DNA of 64,000 bases from Desulfovibrio sp. Lineage in GTDB: Bacteria > Desulfobacterota > Desulfovibrionia > Desulfovibrionales > Desulfovibrionaceae. Both the position numbers and the translations under genes were made by a program. The stretch's first letter is position 1, and every line of letters starts with the position of its first letter. The notes under the pieces were generated by a model. That model searched no databases. It worked only from the letters and a program-made list of their open reading frames with translations, and was not told where the DNA came from. Of the stretch, positions 61,788-64,000 are shown one piece after another. The stretch covers positions 62,001-126,000 of the forward strand of contig NZ_JAHZCJ010000012.1 of NCBI RefSeq assembly GCF_019422935.1, written 5' to 3'.

Positions 61788-61877
61788 GCATTTTTTTACA
61801 AAAAATTATTTTTGCAGGCCCGGCCTTTAGCCCTTGATACCGTTGCGCAGAACGCTATGACAAGCTAAAAGGAACCT

Positions 61878-62426
61878 ATGAACGCCCAAGAAATCATATC
61901 CCATTTCGGCATGCGGCCCCACCCCGAAGGGGGGTTCTATCACCGCACATACGAAGCCCCGCAAATTCTTACGGCGGATGAAATGCCCTGTGGTTTTATG
62001 GGGCCAAGACCCGTATCTACAGCGATTCTTTTTCTGCTTGAACAGGGACACTATTCGCGTCTGCACCGCATCAGGCAGGATGAACTGTGGCATTTTCACC
62101 TTGGCGGCCCCTTGCGCTTGGCCTGTATTGATACCCACGGCCAACCGCGCGAAGTGATTCTTGGCCCGAATATTATGGCGGGGCAACACGTGCAGTTTAC
62201 CATTCCCGGCGGCTGCTGGTTTGGCGCAACGCCTGCGCCAGGCAGCGAGTTTGCGCTTGTGGGCTGCACGGTTTCACCGGGCTTTGACATGGAAGACCTG
62301 CGCCTGGGCCAGCCGGAAGAGCTGACCCTGCGCTACCCCAATGCAAAAGACTGCATACGCGAATTCTGCCCACCTTTGAACGACGCCCAGCGCGCCGCCT
62401 GTAGAAGATGCGGTGACGACGAATGA
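61878..62426 (+). CDS. Cupin-fold protein, DUF985
   Basis: Predicted protein of 182 residues. HPEGGFYHRTYEAP is the DUF985 opening, with SRLHRIRQDELWHFHLGGPL and VPGGCWFGA-like (FTIPGGCWFGAT) cupin motifs providing metal-binding His. The C-terminal end has four Cys (EFCPP, CRRCG). Function unknown. It overlaps the YigZ-like gene by 4 bases. Confidence 0.85.
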   Translation: MNAQEIISHFGMRPHPEGGFYHRTYEAPQILTADEMPCGFMGPRPVSTAILFLLEQGHYSRLHRIRQDELWHFHLGGPLRLACIDTHGQPREVILGPNIMAGQHVQFTIPGGCWFGATPAPGSEFALVGCTVSPGFDMEDLRLGQPEELTLRYPNAKDCIREFCPPLNDAQRAACRRCGDDE

Positions 62427-63061
62427 CGCGCTATGCCGTGCCTGATGTTGCGCCGCAACACCCGCACTGCACAGAAATCGTTATCCGCCGCAGCCGTTTT
62501 CTGGCCCAGTGCGCCCATACGCCGGATGCGGCAACAGCGCGGGCCTTTGTGGAACAGGTACGCCGCCAGCACGCCGATGCAACGCACAACTGCTGGGCAT
62601 ATGCCGCTGGCGCGCCGGGAAATACGGCGCAGATCGGCTCGTCCGACGATGGAGAACCCCACGGCACTGCTGGCAGGCCCATGCTGCAAATTGTGCTGCA
62701 CAGCGGCATTGGCGAATTGTGCGTGGTGGTGAGCCGCTGGTTTGGCGGCGTCAAGCTTGGCACAGGCGGCCTTGTGCGGGCCTATCAGGACAGTGTACGC
62801 GAAAATCTGGCCGACCTGCCAGTGAGGCAGCGTGTGCCGGAAACCAGTTTGCAGCTTACCGTTGCCTACGCGCACCTTGATGCCCTGCACCGCATGTTGC
62901 CAACCTACGAAGCCCGTCTTGAAAGTGAAGACTATCAGGCTGAGGCCAGATTGCAACTGCGATTGCCCGCCGAACACGTGGAGGCCTTTCAGATCGCGCT
63001 GGCTGGCGTGAGCAATGGCGCGGCCCTGTGCAGCGAGCTTACGGATGGCGACACCGCCTGA
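62423..63061 (+). CDS. YigZ/IMPACT family protein
   Basis: Predicted protein of 212 residues. SRFLAQCAHTPDAATARAFVEQ, DATHNCWAYAAG, SSDDGEPHGTAGRPMLQ and VVSRWFGGVKLGTGGLVRAY are the UPF0029 signature. The C-terminal half is the ferredoxin-like DUF1949-type domain. Molecular function in bacteria is not settled. It overlaps the cupin gene (ATGA). Confidence 0.92.
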   Translation: MTRYAVPDVAPQHPHCTEIVIRRSRFLAQCAHTPDAATARAFVEQVRRQHADATHNCWAYAAGAPGNTAQIGSSDDGEPHGTAGRPMLQIVLHSGIGELCVVVSRWFGGVKLGTGGLVRAYQDSVRENLADLPVRQRVPETSLQLTVAYAHLDALHRMLPTYEARLESEDYQAEARLQLRLPAEHVEAFQIALAGVSNGAALCSELTDGDTA

Positions 63062-63084
63062 TACTTATTTTTTTGTGCGTTCAA

Positions 63085-63118
63085 AGGCCCGCTGGCATAT
63101 GCCGGTGGGCTTTTTTGT
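63085..63118 (+). terminator. Terminator after the YigZ gene
   Basis: GGCCCGCTGGCAT pairs with ATGCCGGTGGGC (one mismatch), then six T. Confidence 0.85.
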
Positions 63119-63152
63119 TTTGCAGTACGGCCTTTGAACCATACCCGCCCCC

Positions 63153-63195
63153 CAAAAAACAGTCAGGGCCGCCGGATTTCTCCAGCGGCCCTGAC
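63153..63195 (-). terminator. Terminator of the TPR gene
   Basis: GTCAGGGCCGC (63162-63172) pairs exactly with GCGGCCCTGAC (63185-63195). On the minus strand it is followed by TGTTTTTT. Confidence 0.88.
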
Positions 63196-63220
63196 GGATA
63201 TTCATTGCACGGGGTGCGGC

Positions 63221-63847
63221 TTAGACGCCCTTGGCCTTAAGTTCTTCGAGAAAGCCTTCCGGCACTTCAAAGCCCAGAGCCTGCGCCTTTTTGGCAGATT
63301 CCGCAGCATCGGCGTACTGTTCCATTTCAAACTGCGCCAGCGCCAGGTTATTCCAGGCCGGGGCAAAACCGGGCTGCTGCTTGATCACTTCCTTGCAGGC
63401 TGTTTCGCAAGCCGCAAAGTCGCCCTTCATATAAAAGGCGGTGGAAAGCGCATTCCGGGCCTGAACAAAGTTGGGATCCCACTTGAGGGCCTTGTTCAGA
63501 GCCGTGATGGCCTTGTCCGGCTCGCCGCGCTGCAGGTGCACAAAGGCAATATTGCCCCACGGCACGGGGAACTTGGCGCGGCAGTTGGCGGCTTCTTCGT
63601 TGTAGCGCAGGCAGCCGTCAAGGTCGCCGCGTTCAAGACAGATGCCGCCAAGCTGCACATAGGCCTCCGCCAGATGCGGCGAATTGCGCACCGCGTTCAG
63701 CAGGGCTTCTTCAGCAGCCACAAAGTCGCGCTTGGTCAGCAGGGCCAGACCAAGATTGTAGTAATGGGTAGCGCACTGCTCGTTCTGGGCGATTTCCGCC
63801 TTCAGATCGGCAATGTATTCATCCAGGTCATCGTAGCGAGCTTTCAT
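63221..63847 (-). CDS. TPR-repeat protein
   Basis: Cytoplasmic protein of 208 residues made of about five tetratricopeptide repeats. Examples are THYYNLGLALLTKRDFVAAE, AEAYVQLGGICLERGDLDGC, VPWGNIAFVHLQRGEPDKAI and APAWNNLALAQFEMEQYADAA. A protein-protein adaptor; partner unknown. ATG 63847 overlaps the stop of the upstream gene (ATGA), so they work together. Confidence 0.87.
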   Translation of the reverse strand: MKARYDDLDEYIADLKAEIAQNEQCATHYYNLGLALLTKRDFVAAEEALLNAVRNSPHLAEAYVQLGGICLERGDLDGCLRYNEEAANCRAKFPVPWGNIAFVHLQRGEPDKAITALNKALKWDPNFVQARNALSTAFYMKGDFAACETACKEVIKQQPGFAPAWNNLALAQFEMEQYADAAESAKKAQALGFEVPEGFLEELKAKGV

Positions 63848-64000
63848 GCTATGTGCCCCTCTTTTTTCAAAAGATCATAGTACCATCGGCAAAAGTCAAA
63901 AATGCCCATGTACTTTTCGTCCTTATTGACCACGCCAAGGGCGCATTCGGTAGCGCCCTTGCTGTAGGCCTTGCCATACGGCCCTTTTTGGGCCGCGTCT
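63844..64000 (-). CDS. C-terminal end of an unidentified gene
   Basis: The last 51 residues plus stop are in the window, on the minus strand: a segment with GPYGKAYSKGATECALGVVN and ending FCRWYYDLLKKEGHIA. I do not recognise the family. Translationally coupled to the TPR gene by a 4-base overlap. Confidence 0.7.
   Translation of the reverse strand, partial: DAAQKGPYGKAYSKGATECALGVVNKDEKYMGIFDFCRWYYDLLKKEGHIA

Overview
The window is a GC-rich stretch of bacterial chromosome that fits a deltaproteobacterial sulfate reducer of the Desulfovibrio type. The evidence is a hypA-hypB nickel-hydrogenase maturation pair, a rubrerythrin, a UbiA-type quinone prenyltransferase without ubiquinone genes, a MogA/MoaB pterin protein and the general codon style. 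Species assignment is inference.

Layout: (1) 1-10.5 kb, minus strand: two OB-fold (YgiW/YdeI, BOF) periplasmic proteins, an OmpR-type response regulator, a sensor kinase, a membrane-fusion protein and two RND pump subunits. The last of these runs off the left edge. This looks like one stress-sensing and efflux locus. (2) About 10.7-27.7 kb: a compact phage-derived cluster with a Lar-like zinc ribbon, a LexA/CI-like S24 repressor, an AT-rich control region, a Mor-family activator, then one co-directional late operon. The operon holds endolysin, holin, coiled-coil proteins, large terminase, podovirus portal, Bbp19-like protein, scaffold, capsid, Bbp16-like cement, tail tubular proteins, fibre, chaperone, GNAT-like protein and internal virion protein. 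I find no integrase, transposase, replication gene or diversity-generating reverse transcriptase. It is therefore either a defective prophage or a short-tailed gene-transfer-agent-like element, and it is the most interesting part of the window. (3) 27.8-32 kb: the chaperone operon cbpA-cbpM-clpB. (4) 32-39.7 kb, minus strand: a secreted HAD phosphatase behind a MerR/CueR-type promoter-like site, glycerol dehydrogenase, and queF-murJ-membrane protein-ftsY. (5) 39.9-42.5 kb: mogA-like, ubiA-like, darP and tRNA-Thr(GGT). (6) 42.6-53.6 kb: a small secreted protein, a K+ channel, a YbhGFSR-type ABC exporter, a DUF1254 protein, and secreted and SPOR-domain proteins. (7) 53.7-54.8 kb: hypB and hypA. 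(8) 54.9-60.8 kb: a TPR-like protein, an AMIN-domain protein, and a minus-strand ctpA-yibQ-ndk-proC run. (9) 61.2-64 kb: rubrerythrin, DUF985 cupin, YigZ, a TPR protein and the end of an unidentified gene.

How it works together: outside the phage block the genes are core envelope, stress and cofactor functions in short operons, often with ATGA or TGATG overlaps and clear rho-independent terminators. Inside the phage block a predicted SOS-cleavable repressor faces an early operon ending in a Mor-like activator. A terminator then separates that activator from the late operon, which suggests a repressor to activator to late-promoter cascade. No CRISPR array, rRNA or insertion sequence was seen. 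All assignments come from reading the sequence and remembered family motifs; no database search was run.
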